Source of the DNA: Campylobacterales bacterium
GTDB lineage: Bacteria; Campylobacterota; Campylobacteria; Campylobacterales; Sulfurimonadaceae
Direction: 5' to 3'
DNA: 43,622 bases
Assembly: GCA_014859655.1 (NCBI GenBank)
Contig: JACUTT010000016.1
Coordinates: forward strand, 1 to 43,622
Shown here piece after piece: positions 35,807 through 43,622 of this stretch. Each line of letters opens with the position of its first letter. Positions within the stretch are counted from its first letter, which is position 1. Position numbers and translations under genes: made by a program. The notes beneath the pieces are model-generated. The model saw only the letters and a program-made list of their open reading frames with translations. It was not told the origin of the DNA and did no database searches.

Positions 35807-36640
35807 ATGGGTTTCAGAATTAACACAAATGTCGGTGCAATGACTGCACACAGAAATGCTACTATGAACAACATCGGGTTGGACAAAAGTCTTAACTCAT
35901 TAAGTTCAGGTCTTCGTATCAACAGAGCGGCTGACGATTCAGCAGGTTTGGCAATCGCAAACAACCTTTCTGCGCAGGCTTCGGGTCTTGGCCAGGCTAT
36001 AGCGAACTCAAACGACGGTATTGGTCTTATCCAGACCGCTGACGGTGCATTGGAAGAGTATGGAAATATTCTTAAAAGAGCGCGTACGCTAGCCGTACAA
36101 GCAGCCAATGATACGCAGAGTACCACTACACGCGGTTATATCTCCGGTGAGATCACGGCGCTATTGGCACAAGCAAGCTCTATTGTAATGACCACAAAGT
36201 TCAACGGTGTTCAACTGCTTGACGGAAGCGGCGGTGCTGCTGGTGATGGAACATTCATATTCCATACCGGTGCATACACTGGTGAGTCGACATCAGTTAT
36301 CATTGGTAGTGCCGATCTAGGTACAATTGTAACCGGCGCTACTATAGTAACAACTCAGTCAGATGCCAATGCCGCGATCGAGACATTTGATGATGGTATT
36401 AAAGCCCTTGACGGCCTAAGAGCTACACTGGGTGCTTCACAGAACCAGCTTGAGTCAAATGTCAGAAACATCTCTGTAACTCAGGTAAATGTCAAAGCGG
36501 CAGAGTCTAACATCCGTGATGTCGACTTTGCAGCAGAGTCTGCTAACTTTGCAAAACACAACATTCTCGCTCAATCGGGTTCATACGCGATGAGTCAGGC
36601 AAATGCTGTCCAGCAAAACGTGTTGAGATTGTTACAGTAG
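35807..36640 (+). CDS. flaA: Flagellin 1
   Basis: Filament subunit, 277 aa, short because the central domain is small. The start ATG 35807 follows AAAAGGA, and the N-terminus is MGFRINTNVGAMTAH. The D0/D1 signatures LNSLSSGLRINRAADDSAG and the C-terminal NAVQQNVLRLLQ are intact. The frame is open upstream to about 35399, but that is antisense to topA and not part of the gene. A sigma-28 type promoter precedes it. It shares 209 bp of exact identity with flagellin 2. The name flaA is by analogy with the sigma-28 flagellin of Campylobacter. Confidence 0.95.
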   Translation: MGFRINTNVGAMTAHRNATMNNIGLDKSLNSLSSGLRINRAADDSAGLAIANNLSAQASGLGQAIANSNDGIGLIQTADGALEEYGNILKRARTLAVQAANDTQSTTTRGYISGEITALLAQASSIVMTTKFNGVQLLDGSGGAAGDGTFIFHTGAYTGESTSVIIGSADLGTIVTGATIVTTQSDANAAIETFDDGIKALDGLRATLGASQNQLESNVRNISVTQVNVKAAESNIRDVDFAAESANFAKHNILAQSGSYAMSQANAVQQNVLRLLQ

Positions 36641-36686
36641 TAATAATCGTTAAAGTTGCGCAGCAACGATGCACGTTTCTTTAGAA

Positions 36687-36710
36687 AATGTACTTAGACT
36701 GCTTCAGTAG
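36687..36710 (+). pseudogene. Possible remnant of a flagellin 3' end
   Basis: In the gap between the flagellins, eight codons read N V L R L L Q stop, exactly the C-terminus of flagellin 1, but with synonymous differences (17 of 24 bases identical to flagellin 1, 20 of 24 to flagellin 2). Upstream codons do not align. It overlaps a 7-bp hairpin (36694-36715), so chance or a structural role is also possible. Confidence 0.35.
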
Positions 36711-36755
36711 TCTAAATAAAGCAGCCTAGGCTGTAAGCACGTCCTTTTTAAAAAA

Positions 36756-36822
36756 CTCCAAGATTATAATAATCTTGGAGCGCTTACTGAAGAGAGCCTC
36801 AACAGAGGCTCTCTTCCTCTTT
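36756..36822 (+). terminator. Two stem-loops after flagellin 1
   Basis: CTCCAAGATTA pairs perfectly over 11 bp (36756-36766 with 36770-36780). A second 10-bp stem AGAGAGCCTC/GAGGCTCTCT (36791-36800, 36805-36814) is followed by TCCTCTTTT and looks like the real terminator. The remainder of this 328-base gap holds the possible flagellin remnant and the promoter of flagellin 2. Confidence 0.6.
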
Positions 36823-36890
36823 TAAAACCCCTTCCTTCTTCTCTTTTTTCTTAAGCCCAGAAAAACTCTATAATCTTCTTAATATTAAAT

Positions 36891-36905
36891 TGGAACGCCT
36901 ATTGC
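36891..36905 (+). promoter_or_regulatory. Sigma-54 (RpoN) type promoter of flagellin 2
   Basis: TGGAAC-N5-TTGC (36891-36896 and 36902-36905) matches the -24/-12 consensus TGGCAC-N5-TTGC, with the GG and GC pairs separated by exactly 10 bases. It lies 64 bases before the flagellin 2 start. Confidence 0.8.
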
Positions 36906-36968
36906 TTATTTTTCGCATAGAAAAGACACTAATACGTCTTTTGACCTATTGGAAAAAAAGGAGTTACT

Positions 36969-37799
36969 ATGGGTTTTAGAATCAACACAAACATCGGGGC
37001 CATGACGGCACACAGAAATGCTACGCAAAACAATGTCGGATTGGACAAAAGTCTTAACTCATTAAGTTCAGGTCTTCGTATCAACAGAGCGGCTGACGAT
37101 TCAGCAGGTTTGGCAATCGCAAACAACCTTTCTGCGCAGGCTTCGGGTCTTGGCCAGGCTATAGCGAACTCAAACGACGGTATTGGTCTTATCCAGACCG
37201 CTGACGGTGCATTGGAAGAGTATGGAAATATTCTTAAAAGAGCGCGTACACTGGCAATTCAGGCAGCCAATGACACGCAGAGTACTACTACGCGCGCTTA
37301 TATCTCCGGTGAGATCACGGCCTTAATGAACCAAGCAAGCGCCATTGTAACGACTACCAAGTTTAACGGGATAACCCTGCTTGACGGGAGTAATAATGCC
37401 GGCGTCTATGTGTTCCATACCGGCGCATATACTGATGAGTCGACAACAGTTACTATTGGTACTGCCAGTCCAGTAACAATAGTAGGCTCTGCCGCTAGTT
37501 ATGCAGTAACTACTCAGGCAGAGGCTAATGCCGCGATCGCGACATTTGATGGTGGAATTTCAGCCCTTGATACTCAAAGGGCCAAACTGGGTGCTGCGCA
37601 GAACCAGCTTGAGTCAAATGTCAGAAACATCTCCGTAACGCAGGTAAATGTCAAAGCGGCAGAGTCTAACATCCGCGATGTTGACTTTGCGGCAGAGTCT
37701 GCGAACTTTTCAAAACACAACATCCTTGCCCAGTCGGGGTCATACGCGATGAGTCAGGCCAATGCTGTCCAGCAGAACGTTCTTGCACTGCTTCAGTAG
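36969..37799 (+). CDS. flaB: Flagellin 2
   Basis: Second filament subunit, 276 aa, start ATG 36969 after AAAGGAG. The D0/D1 ends are nearly the same as in flagellin 1, while the central region (about residues 125-200) differs in sequence and length. It ends NAVQQNVLALLQ. Its promoter is of sigma-54 type, as with flaB of Campylobacter jejuni; the gene name is by that analogy. A bidirectional terminator separates it from the convergent maf cluster. Confidence 0.95.
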   Translation: MGFRINTNIGAMTAHRNATQNNVGLDKSLNSLSSGLRINRAADDSAGLAIANNLSAQASGLGQAIANSNDGIGLIQTADGALEEYGNILKRARTLAIQAANDTQSTTTRAYISGEITALMNQASAIVTTTKFNGITLLDGSNNAGVYVFHTGAYTDESTTVTIGTASPVTIVGSAASYAVTTQAEANAAIATFDGGISALDTQRAKLGAAQNQLESNVRNISVTQVNVKAAESNIRDVDFAAESANFSKHNILAQSGSYAMSQANAVQQNVLALLQ

Positions 37800-37839
37800 T
37801 AAAAGAATGCCGCTTGGCGACTCGCCTCAAGAGCATTTC

Positions 37840-37870
37840 AGCCCAAAAAGAGATATCTCCTTTTTGGGCT
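37840..37870. terminator. Bidirectional terminator between flagellin 2 and the maf cluster
   Basis: AGCCCAAAAAG (37840-37850) pairs with CTTTTTGGGCT (37860-37870) across a 9-base loop; A- and T-runs lie within the stem on both strands, between convergent genes. Confidence 0.6.
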
Positions 37871-39875
37871 AACACCTTTTCTCAATAAAACTTTTCAATG
37901 CCTTCTCGTAAACCTCTTCTATAACAAAGAGTTCATTTTGTATGATTTTGTCGATCTTTTTGATGTGTATTTTTTCATTTTTCAGCTCTTTAGTGTTAAA
38001 AAAGTCCATTGCAAGAGGTAGGACATACTTGAAAAAATGGTAGTAGATATGGACCAGACTCTTTGCTGCGCCTTGGCGGCCCTGTTTCAATAGCGTTGAA
38101 GCAAGCTCCAGGAGGTCAGAGAAGTATTTGTCGGGATGGCTGTGTCTGACACTATCGCGGTATGCAGTCAGATGCTCTTTTATCTTTTGCGCGGCTACGA
38201 GCTGCTGTTTTAAAGAGGTAATGTCATCCGAACTCAACTGCTTTGTCGAGTGCCCGGTCAATTCGGCATGAATGGCAGAAAAGAGTTCTCTCTTGTCGAG
38301 AGTTTTGTAGGCATCGACATTTACATCGTTGATATTTTGGGCAATAGCCTGATGTATCTTTGCCCCGTCATTAAGGTTGTAAATACGCTGATTTTCGTGC
38401 TTTATCCTCGGTATGTTTAGGTAAAGAGATTGGACAGAGAGGTGAAATCCAGAAGTGGTGTAAACATTCTTCTGAAAGTTCCCCTGGACGGGGAAAAGAT
38501 TGTCTCGAAATGAGATGGTGCTGCTCAGCGTCTCTTTTTTATCCATGTCTTTTTGCTGCATATAGATATGCTCATCTGAATGGCTACTACCCGTCTCCTG
38601 GTCAACCGCCAGATCCAGACCCAAGAGGTAGAGCTCGTGCGTGTCCAGCATCAGGGCCAAAAGAAGGGAAAAAGAGCCTATGCATGGGGCTGTGATCGAG
38701 CCGAAGCCTTCGAAATAGTTCGAGCTTCCTTCACAATAAAAGATCTGCTCCTTGGAAAACATAGTGCGCACTTTTGCAGGAGAAAAGGCACCCAGGACAA
38801 TAATGCTGTGTTTTAAAAAATCTTTTGCGGGTAGTGCATCATAGTGCGCCAGCGAGGTCTCAAATCCATCGATATGGGTGACGATGTCGGGCGTGATGTC
38901 ATATTTATAGAGCGTATTCAGCGTTGCCGAGACAGCAATAAGGATGAATCTTTGGTGGTTTTCCTTCAGCCATTGCAAATTCTTTTTTAAAGAGGGGCCT
39001 GCCGTGATAAGAAGTACCGGTTTTTTGGAAAATATGGAGTTGGTAAAATGGGTGCTTAGATTTAAAACATTGTAACCGTCGTTGATGTACTCAAGAGGAC
39101 GCAAAAGCTTCTGCAGATCTGTTTTATAGGGAAAAATAGTAAAGGACTGCGTTGCAAGGGCATTTTGGATCTGCTTGATCTTGTTGTCCGAATGTGCCGG
39201 AAAATAAGAGTACTTCAAATAGCGATTGTTGAAAAAAGTGTTGCTTAAAAAAAGATCCATCGTCTGCAAAAAGAGATTCTCATCCTCAGCAATGCAGAAG
39301 AAAAGTTCGCACTCTCCGCCCAGCTCATAATAGGGCGTCGTGAAGAGCGATAAGCGAAACAGTTCAAGGTCGTCTTCAATAACCAGGTACTCGTTTGCCT
39401 GAACCTTTTTATGTATCAAAGGAATGTGAAGGCCCAGTCCGACTCCGATAAAAATGAACTTTGCGATCACCTTCATCTCATCAGACTGTCTCGCGTGTTG
39501 AGAATAGTAGTTCATCAGAGGATAGACCCCTTCAAGGCACTGATTTTTATCATCCAAGTTCGCCAGAGCCTCGTCTGAAAAGTTGTAAATCTGGAAGCCT
39601 TCAAAGGTGTTGGAATGCTTTTTGAAGTTTGTCATTTTTGTCAATTTTTTAGAAATCTCTTTGCTGTTTTCACTATAGAGGTAGTGGCCTGTTTTAAGCT
39701 GTTTGACATCAAAGTACTCTTTTAGATATTCCAGATCATAGTGCGGGGCATAGCTTCCGTTTTCAAGTGCAATATCGAAAGTGGCGAGCTTTTTCATCAA
39801 CTCCGGGTGTTTGTCTGTAAAATAACTCACGTTGTTTTGGTACGTCTCAATCGCTAATGTTTCAATCTTTTCCAT
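37869..39875 (-). CDS. Motility accessory factor (Maf), DUF115/MptE-like; copy A
   Basis: 668 aa. The central domain begins near residue 290 with LLITAGPSLKKN and continues with VSATLNTLYKYDITPDIVTHIDG, the MptE-like (DUF115) pattern, then a GLDLAVDQETGSSHSDEH segment. Maf proteins in Campylobacter, Helicobacter and Aeromonas are needed for flagellin glycosylation with nonulosonic acids such as pseudaminic acid. It is the gene nearest to the flagellins and the last of a tandem run, 12 bases after copy B. The exact sugar is not visible. Confidence 0.88.
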   Translation of the reverse strand: MEKIETLAIETYQNNVSYFTDKHPELMKKLATFDIALENGSYAPHYDLEYLKEYFDVKQLKTGHYLYSENSKEISKKLTKMTNFKKHSNTFEGFQIYNFSDEALANLDDKNQCLEGVYPLMNYYSQHARQSDEMKVIAKFIFIGVGLGLHIPLIHKKVQANEYLVIEDDLELFRLSLFTTPYYELGGECELFFCIAEDENLFLQTMDLFLSNTFFNNRYLKYSYFPAHSDNKIKQIQNALATQSFTIFPYKTDLQKLLRPLEYINDGYNVLNLSTHFTNSIFSKKPVLLITAGPSLKKNLQWLKENHQRFILIAVSATLNTLYKYDITPDIVTHIDGFETSLAHYDALPAKDFLKHSIIVLGAFSPAKVRTMFSKEQIFYCEGSSNYFEGFGSITAPCIGSFSLLLALMLDTHELYLLGLDLAVDQETGSSHSDEHIYMQQKDMDKKETLSSTISFRDNLFPVQGNFQKNVYTTSGFHLSVQSLYLNIPRIKHENQRIYNLNDGAKIHQAIAQNINDVNVDAYKTLDKRELFSAIHAELTGHSTKQLSSDDITSLKQQLVAAQKIKEHLTAYRDSVRHSHPDKYFSDLLELASTLLKQGRQGAAKSLVHIYYHFFKYVLPLAMDFFNTKELKNEKIHIKKIDKIIQNELFVIEEVYEKALKSFIEKRC

Positions 39876-39887
39876 AAGTGGGCCTTT

Positions 39888-41897
39888 TTACTTTTTTGTT
39901 TTCTGTGCAAAGCTTAATCCTTGCACATACGCACTTGCTATCCGAAGCAGCTGTTCACAGAGCAGTTGATTGATGCGTGCTGTATGGTCTTTGCTATAGC
40001 TCAAGCCCTGCGTGTTGAAAAAATCAAAAATGAAGGGGTAGATAAACCGAAAATATTCCTGATAGACAAGCGCCAGGTCATGTTCAATAGTTGATGAACT
40101 TGAAGTCAGTCTGCCAAAGAGAGAAATGAGTGAATCTAAAAAAGCATCGGAGGAGTCAAATGCCTCGTTTTGCTGCGTGAGAATAAGGCTTTTTACCTTT
40201 AAGGCATGTTCAAACCGAGACCGCAAGTCTTGCAGTTCATCCTGTGTTGCCTGGTTTGAACTATTTTTTATGAAGAGTTGAGAAATCTCGCGGCGAAGCA
40301 GGCTTTTATCTAGCGCAGGGAGGGTCTGTGTTTTGAGATCGCTTATATTTTGCGCAATTGTATTTGTAAAATGAGCACCATCGTTTAGATTGTAGACAAG
40401 CTGATCACTCTTTTTAAAGCCCGTTGAAGAGGCGTTGACGGAGTCGATGGAGAGCTTGTATTCGGGAGTGGTATATACGCTCTCTTTGAAGTTTCCTTTT
40501 GTCATGATAACGCTGTCTTTAAACATTAGGACGTCTTTGTGCTCTTGGGCGCTGCCTAAATCCAGTTTTTTTGCATATTCATGCCCCTCTGAGTGGCTGG
40601 AGCCGCTCTCGCTGTCCAGGGCCAGATCGAGACCCAGCAGGTAGAGCTCTTTTATATCCAAAGCGAGCAGAAGAAGATAGCTGGTTGAGCCTACGCAAGA
40701 AGCAGAGAGGTTCCCGAAATCTTTTTTGTAAGAGGTGCCGTTTTCAAATAAGAAGATATTCTTTTTTGCAAGCTGATTGATAATCTCCGTCGGCGTTCTT
40801 GCCGACATCAAAAATAGAGTCTCTTTTAAAAAATCAAGAGAGTTCAGTTTTGTAAAGTGGACCACGCTTGTGTCAAAACCATCAAGATGGGTGACTACAT
40901 CAGGCGAAATCTCTTCTTTTTCCAGTATGGAGAGTGTGGCAGAGAGGGCGACAATAATGAATTTTGAATGATTTTCTTTTAGCCATTTGATGTTTTTTTG
41001 CAAAGAGGGTCCGGCTGCAAGCAAGAGTACGGGTTTGGACAAAACAGAAGAAGAAAAGCGTGTTTTCAAGATATTTAAGAAGTTGAACCCCCCTTTTAAA
41101 TACTCCAAGGGTTTTAGATACTGTTCCAATATGCTGCTGTAAAAAAAGAGGTTATGTGATTGTGAGGCAACCTTGAGATGAAACTCTTTTAGTTTTTCTT
41201 CATTATGGCTGAGCATGTGAAAATACTTGATATAGTGGTTGTAATAAAACTGCGTGTGCAGAAACTCCAAGGCAGGGCGTGTAAACTCTTCTTTGCAATC
41301 AAATACGGAAAAGAAAAGCTGACTTTTTGCGGCCAATTCATAATAGGGGGCTGTAAATAAGGAGAGTTTGAAGAGCTCCAGGTCGTCTTCTATGATGAGG
41401 TACGCTTTCGCATTTATCTTTTTGTCTATGCTGATGATATGCGTGCCTAAACCTGTCCCAAAAAATATAAACTTTTCTATCCTTTTCAAATCAGAGGAGC
41501 AGGGTCTGTTTTTGTTTATGTAGTGCAAGAGCGGGGCAAATCCGCTTAAGTTGTTTTCTGTAATATCAACCTGCTCAAACTTCACAAGCTCCTCTTCTTT
41601 GATATCTACGTGCATAAATGTCTCAAAAGCATTGCTCTCTTTTTTAAGATCAATGCTGTCGCTGGCACTGCTCGCGTATGCATCGCTGCTGCTGGAGTAG
41701 AGATAGTTCCCCGTGCCAAGCTCGACAACATCAAAGTAATCCTCTTTAAAAACCAGATCGTATTTGAGCTGATAAAGGTTTTGCTCCAGTGCCGAGTCAA
41801 ACGCTGCAAGTTTGGCGTAAACCGGCTTTTGGTGTTTCTCAAAATAGAGCAGGTTTTTTTTGTATGTTTCAACAGCTTTTGTTTCAATCTTGTTCAA
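39888..41897 (-). CDS. Motility accessory factor (Maf), DUF115/MptE-like; copy B
   Basis: 669 aa, starting with TTG at 41897 (NKIETKAVETYKKN), which has a GAGAAG site before it. The layout is the same as copy A: an N-terminal region with YFDVVELGTGNYLYSS, IFFGTGLGTHI near residue 150, then LLLAAGPSLQKN and GLDLALDSESGSSHSEGH. It is clearly a paralog, yet diverged throughout. A six-G run on the coding strand (41088-41093) is too short to suggest phase variation. Confidence 0.88.
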   Translation of the reverse strand: MNKIETKAVETYKKNLLYFEKHQKPVYAKLAAFDSALEQNLYQLKYDLVFKEDYFDVVELGTGNYLYSSSSDAYASSASDSIDLKKESNAFETFMHVDIKEEELVKFEQVDITENNLSGFAPLLHYINKNRPCSSDLKRIEKFIFFGTGLGTHIISIDKKINAKAYLIIEDDLELFKLSLFTAPYYELAAKSQLFFSVFDCKEEFTRPALEFLHTQFYYNHYIKYFHMLSHNEEKLKEFHLKVASQSHNLFFYSSILEQYLKPLEYLKGGFNFLNILKTRFSSSVLSKPVLLLAAGPSLQKNIKWLKENHSKFIIVALSATLSILEKEEISPDVVTHLDGFDTSVVHFTKLNSLDFLKETLFLMSARTPTEIINQLAKKNIFLFENGTSYKKDFGNLSASCVGSTSYLLLLALDIKELYLLGLDLALDSESGSSHSEGHEYAKKLDLGSAQEHKDVLMFKDSVIMTKGNFKESVYTTPEYKLSIDSVNASSTGFKKSDQLVYNLNDGAHFTNTIAQNISDLKTQTLPALDKSLLRREISQLFIKNSSNQATQDELQDLRSRFEHALKVKSLILTQQNEAFDSSDAFLDSLISLFGRLTSSSSTIEHDLALVYQEYFRFIYPFIFDFFNTQGLSYSKDHTARINQLLCEQLLRIASAYVQGLSFAQKTKK

Positions 41898-41941
41898 TGC
41901 TTCTCTTTTTTAGTTTATGTAGCAAAATCTATTCCTTAGGG

Positions 41942-43622
41942 TCAGTTTCGTTTTGATGAGACACTCTCGTGATAAAAATCTATGATTTGAAGCAGATGTT
42001 CTGTCAATAGTTCATCGATTTTTCTAAAGTGCCTCTTTTCTTCCTGAAGCGCAGCAGTATTGAAAAAATCAAATATGTAGCTTAGAATGTATTTTAAATA
42101 GGTGTCGATCACCCGGCTCAGCTCGTATTTTTTTATCTCCTTCTCATCCGTCAGCATTGAACAGAGCCTTTGCAGGTTTAAAAGGTACTCTTGAGCAGAA
42201 CTTCTTTCTGTTTCCCGGTGCTCAATGACTGCTTTGCGTATTTCTTTGGCATGGAGCAGTTTTTTATTGAGATCATCGATCTCAATAGTGCTCAATCCTG
42301 CCGCAGAGTTGGCCAGACAGAGATCATAAAGGTGCTGTCTGATCTTTGGTGCAGGCGAGCCCTCCGGCACAATGAGCTCATCGACTCTTTTTGCTATAGC
42401 AGCGATAAACTTTGCACCCTCATTCAGGTTGAAAACACGCTGATGCTCTTGTTTTAAAAGTTTTGTAGAGAGGTTGATAGCATCTATGGAAATCTGAAAA
42501 TTCGGCGTAGTCAGAACTGTTTCGCTTAAATTCCCTTCAATAGTGTAGACGCTTTCTTTGTATTTCATTACGGAGTCCTCAAAGGCACTCTCTTTTGTAT
42601 CCAGGGTCTGTGCGTACTCGTGTGAATCTGAGTGTGTCTTTCCCGTCGTCTTGTCGATAGCCAGATCGAGCCCTAACAGGTACACGGTTTTTGCTTTAAG
42701 GACGAGAAGAAGCTGATAGGTTAATGAGCCTATGCAGGGCGCCGACGGTTTTAGAGAGGCATGTTGGTATTGCGTGCCGGTTTCAAACAAGAAGATCTGT
42801 TTAGGGTTGAATTTTGAGAGTATCTGAAGGGGTGTCCTTGATGAAAAGATACAGAGCGAATCCTTGGCAAACTCAAGCGAGTCGAGTTTGTCAAAATGTT
42901 GTATGGCAGCATCAAAGGCATCGAGGTGTGTAATGATGTCGGGGGAGATCCCCTCTTTTTCTAAAAAAGAGAGTGTTGCCGAAATCGCAACGGTAATAAA
43001 TCTGTGATGGTTCTGCTTGAGCCACTCTCTGTTCTTTTGGAGCGACGGTCCTGCTGCAATAAGCAAGAAGGGTTTATCGTTCAGTACATTGTCTGAAAAG
43101 TCAAGCGTTTTGGAGATGAATCTGTAACCCCCAAACATATACTCAAGCGGTTTAAGGTACTGGATCAAAAGGTCATTGTAGAAAAAAAGAAGATGGGCCT
43201 GAGTCGCAGTGGCAATGTGAAATTGGTTTCTTTTCTTTTCACTATGGCTTAATATGTGGAAATATTTAAGATAATGGTTATAGTAATGCTCTGTTTCTAA
43301 AAACTTCGCGGCACTTTGAGAAAAATCGTTATTATTCTCAAAGACTGAAAAGACAAGGGTGGCGTCTGCTGCTATCTTCTTGTAGTTGGTAGTGAAAAGA
43401 GAGAGTCTGAAGAGCTCCAGGTCATCTTCGATGACAAAGTAAACCCTGGCGCGTATCTTGCGATGAATCGAGTCACCATGCAAACCAAGACCGGTGCCAA
43501 AAAAGATAAACTTGTTGATTTCTTTTAAGGATTTATTCTTTGGCAGATGTGTCTGACAATAGTGCATAATCGGAGCAAATCCGCTCATCTGATGCTCTAA
43601 TGGTTTGGCCTGTCCGTATCGT
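41942..43622 (-). CDS. Motility accessory factor (Maf), copy C, 5' end beyond the window
   Basis: Partial: the frame is open to the right edge, and by comparison with copies A and B about 110 N-terminal residues are missing. The segments GFAPIMHYCQ, KFIFFGTGLGLHGDS, LLIAAGPSLQKN, VSFLEKEGISPDIITHLDA-like core and GLDLAIDKTTGKTHSDSH match the paralogs. An ATG at 43588 is internal to the conserved region and is not the true start. The gap to copy B is 44 bases. Confidence 0.85.
   Translation of the reverse strand, partial: RYGQAKPLEHQMSGFAPIMHYCQTHLPKNKSLKEINKFIFFGTGLGLHGDSIHRKIRARVYFVIEDDLELFRLSLFTTNYKKIAADATLVFSVFENNNDFSQSAAKFLETEHYYNHYLKYFHILSHSEKKRNQFHIATATQAHLLFFYNDLLIQYLKPLEYMFGGYRFISKTLDFSDNVLNDKPFLLIAAGPSLQKNREWLKQNHHRFITVAISATLSFLEKEGISPDIITHLDAFDAAIQHFDKLDSLEFAKDSLCIFSSRTPLQILSKFNPKQIFLFETGTQYQHASLKPSAPCIGSLTYQLLLVLKAKTVYLLGLDLAIDKTTGKTHSDSHEYAQTLDTKESAFEDSVMKYKESVYTIEGNLSETVLTTPNFQISIDAINLSTKLLKQEHQRVFNLNEGAKFIAAIAKRVDELIVPEGSPAPKIRQHLYDLCLANSAAGLSTIEIDDLNKKLLHAKEIRKAVIEHRETERSSAQEYLLNLQRLCSMLTDEKEIKKYELSRVIDTYLKYILSYIFDFFNTAALQEEKRHFRKIDELLTEHLLQIIDFYHESVSSKRN

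Noticed and set aside
41088-41093. G-tract phase variation in maf copy B
   Set aside because: Six G residues are too few for the frequent slippage seen in Campylobacter contingency genes, and no longer tract was found in the three copies.
1-43622. CRISPR arrays, tRNA or rRNA genes, complete insertion sequences, prophage
   Set aside because: No regularly spaced repeats, no cloverleaf or rRNA sequence, and no transposase, integrase or phage structural gene was recognised by reading.

Overview
The window looks like a chromosomal segment of a free-living, flagellated, sulfur-oxidising Campylobacterota (formerly epsilonproteobacterium), closest in character to Sulfurimonas or Sulfuricurvum. The evidence is a soxXYZAB thiosulfate-oxidation cluster, an OprD-like (Opr family) porin, futalosine-pathway menaquinone synthesis (mqnD), CcoG for cbb3 oxidase assembly, short flagellins under sigma-28 and sigma-54 type promoters, and several Maf-type flagellin modification genes. 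Genus is an inference; no rRNA or tRNA gene is present to fix it. Almost all the DNA is coding, with short gaps and many ATGA-type overlaps.

Layout. Positions 1-7583 (+): soxX, soxY, soxZ, soxA, soxB, then a porin, a periplasmic metallo-beta-lactamase-fold protein (SoxH-like), a thioredoxin-like CxxC protein and a DsrE-like protein. This is a periplasmic thiosulfate-oxidation module with candidate sulfur-handling accessory proteins; soxCD is not here. Positions 7636-14983 (mostly -): prfA, rpsT, the divergent glmM-lspA pair, a hypothetical gene, and the aroC-rnc-rnhA-LapB-like run. Positions 15161-19273: ccoG facing an Hpt/pseudo-receiver/HDOD protein, then purM. Positions 19434-24332 (+): the tightly coupled cdsA-dxr-hydrolase-tsaD operon, tpx and an outer-membrane beta-barrel gene. 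Positions 24322-26281 (-): mqnD-fliQ-murB. Positions 26523-30871 (+): recA-eno-ftsB-like-AMIN-aroK. Positions 30831-35625 (-): a cation/proton antiporter, bioB, a YfcE-type phosphoesterase and topA. Positions 35700-43622: two flagellin genes (+) facing at least three tandem maf paralogs (-), the last cut by the window edge.

Most of the window is housekeeping. The parts that stand out are: (1) a 562-bp gene-free gap at 29199-29760 holding two different inverted-repeat elements, one of which (29428-29720) can fold almost completely into a three-way junction; (2) the flagellin locus, with a sigma-28-type promoter on the first copy (a T9 tract in its spacer), a sigma-54-type promoter on the second, 209 bp of exact identity between the copies, and a possible degenerate third flagellin 3' end between them; (3) the accessory genes after soxB; (4) an HDOD protein with a phosphoacceptor-less receiver. 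None of these is proven to be a new system; the structured element at 29428-29720 is the best candidate for something undescribed.
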